Below, piece after piece: positions 63,105 to 64,000 of a stretch of DNA of 64,000 bases. Each line of letters starts with the position of its first letter. The stretch's first letter is position 1. The stretch is from Halobacteriales archaeon QS_4_69_225. Lineage in GTDB: Archaea > Halobacteriota > Halobacteria > Halobacteriales > Haloarculaceae. Made by a program: the position numbers and the translations under genes. A model generated the notes under the pieces. The model worked only from the letters and a program-made list of their open reading frames with translations. It was not told the DNA's origin and did not search any database. Location of the stretch: positions 232,760 through 296,759 of the forward strand of contig PXRL01000008.1 of NCBI GenBank assembly GCA_003020965.1, read 5' to 3'.

Positions 63105-64000
63105 CTACTCTTTCAGGTATTCATCCAGAAAGTCGACGATCTCGCGGTAGGCCTCGATGCGGTTGTCGAGTTTCGAGATGCCGTGGCCTTCGTCGTCGAA
63201 GATCAGTTTTCGGACGGGGACGCCCTGTTCGGCCGCCGCCGCGGCGACCTGTTCGGCCTCGTCGACCGGCACCCGCGGGTCATTGGCGCCGTGCAGGACG
63301 AACAGCGGCGCCTCGATGCTGTCGATGTTGTTGACCGGCGAGACCGACTCGAGGAACTCCCGATCGTCCTCGAGGGAGCCGTACTCGGCCTCTCGGAGCT
63401 CCCGGCGCCAGGAGCCGGTGTTTTCGAGGAACGTCACGAAGTTGGCGATGCCGACGACGTCGACGCCGGCGGCCCACAGCTCGGGGTACTCGGTGAGCGC
63501 CGCCAGCACCATGAACCCGCCGTAGGAGCCGCCCTTGGCGACGATCCGGTCGGAATCGACCTCCGGGCGGTCGGTCAGCCACCCGACGGCGGCCTCCAGG
63601 TCGGCCACCGAGTCCATCCGCCGCTCGACGTCGTCCAGGTGGGTGTAGGCTCGGCCGTAGCCGGTCGATCCCCGGACGTTCGGCTCGAAGACCGCGTAAC
63701 CGTGCGCCAGGAGGTACTGCTTGACCGGCGAGAAGGAGGGCCGCCGCTGGCTCTCGGGGCCGCCGTGGATGTCGACGACGACCGGCGTCTCGCCGTCGGG
63801 CGCCTCCGGCGGCGTCGCGTAGTAGCCCGGTATCTCGCGGCCGTCGAACGTCTCGTAGGCCACGGACTCCGAGGCGACGAACGTCTCCAGCGGGATGCCG
63901 GCCGTCGAGGCGCAGGTCCACCGCTCGGCGGCGCCGGTCTCGACGTCGACGACGTAGACGTCGGTGTTTTCGGTGTCGGCGGTGACCGTCAGGGCGAACC
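63105..64000 (-). CDS. S9 family peptidase (prolyl oligopeptidase-like), C-terminal part; 5' end beyond the window
   Basis: At least 298 residues. The visible alpha/beta-hydrolase domain has the HGGPESQRRPSF oxyanion region, nucleophile Ser in KGGSYGGFMVLAAL, Asp in GANDPRVPVDEAE and His in DDEGHGISKL. Upstream there is beta-propeller-like sequence (TDVYVVDVETGAAERW). Cleaves peptides after Pro or blocked N-termini. The stop at 63105-63107 lies at the edge of the AT-rich island, and a diverged copy of the last 40 codons is at 61575. Confidence 0.88.
   Translation of the reverse strand, partial: FALTVTADTENTDVYVVDVETGAAERWTCASTAGIPLETFVASESVAYETFDGREIPGYYATPPEAPDGETPVVVDIHGGPESQRRPSFSPVKQYLLAHGYAVFEPNVRGSTGYGRAYTHLDDVERRMDSVADLEAAVGWLTDRPEVDSDRIVAKGGSYGGFMVLAALTEYPELWAAGVDVVGIANFVTFLENTGSWRRELREAEYGSLEDDREFLESVSPVNNIDSIEAPLFVLHGANDPRVPVDEAEQVAAAAAEQGVPVRKLIFDDEGHGISKLDNRIEAYREIVDFLDEYLKE

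Overview
The window is chromosomal DNA of a haloarchaeon (class Halobacteria; I do not name a genus). It is GC-rich, its proteins are strongly acidic, many genes have a TATA-like box 25-30 bases before the start codon and no leader, Tat signal peptides are common, and marker genes include transcription factor E, Spt5, SecE, FtsZ1, Trm56, D-aminoacyl-tRNA deacylase, archaeal RibH and Agl23.

Layout. 1-11.7 kb: a RIO-like kinase, a broken acyl-CoA dehydrogenase, two divergent TrmB-type regulators (one broken), a broken LVIVD-repeat protein, a NAD-kinase-like protein, and the operon trm56 - tfe - DUF2110 - lipoprotein. 12-21.7 kb: epimerase, subtilase, DUF2797, a PGF-CTERM surface protein, a broken aminotransferase with ribH, Agl23 and hpt. 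21.9-25 kb: a pilin-like gene, a TnpB gene without its zinc ribbon, and coaBC. 25.4-32.6 kb: two tandem giant Tat-exported M14 carboxypeptidases. 32.6-39.7 kb: SDR protein, PsiE, a small DUF7503-like peptide facing a frameshifted CHAT protease gene, PHP protein, zinc protein, then ftsZ1-secE-spt5. 41-46.4 kb: dtdA and the inorganic-carbon uptake pair dabA-dabB. 46.7-52 kb: amidohydrolase, Lrp regulator, aroE, and a p-aminobenzoate locus in which pabB and pabA are collapsed into one remnant. 52-61 kb: 2-oxoacid:ferredoxin oxidoreductase korAB, methylmalonyl-CoA epimerase and mutase, and an acetyl/propionyl-CoA synthetase, a propionate-to-succinyl-CoA theme. 61.5-63.1 kb: an AT-rich island with a four-helix membrane protein and a Tat-exported precursor ending in a 12-cysteine domain; the island is bracketed by two copies of the 3' end of the S9 peptidase gene that runs off the right edge.

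Two themes stand out. First, short palindromic or structured intergenic elements are abundant: IS605-derived elements with covarying stems, a MITE-like R1 family, a 260-base inverted-repeat element, and a direct repeat touching spt5. Second, at least seven genes carry small deletions or frameshifts (acyl-CoA dehydrogenase, TrmB, LVIVD, aminotransferase, CHAT, pabB/pabA, Cys-rich precursor). This could be real decay or consensus/assembly error, and raw reads would decide. The best candidate for an undescribed system is the AT-rich island with its cysteine-rich secreted peptide and membrane partner.
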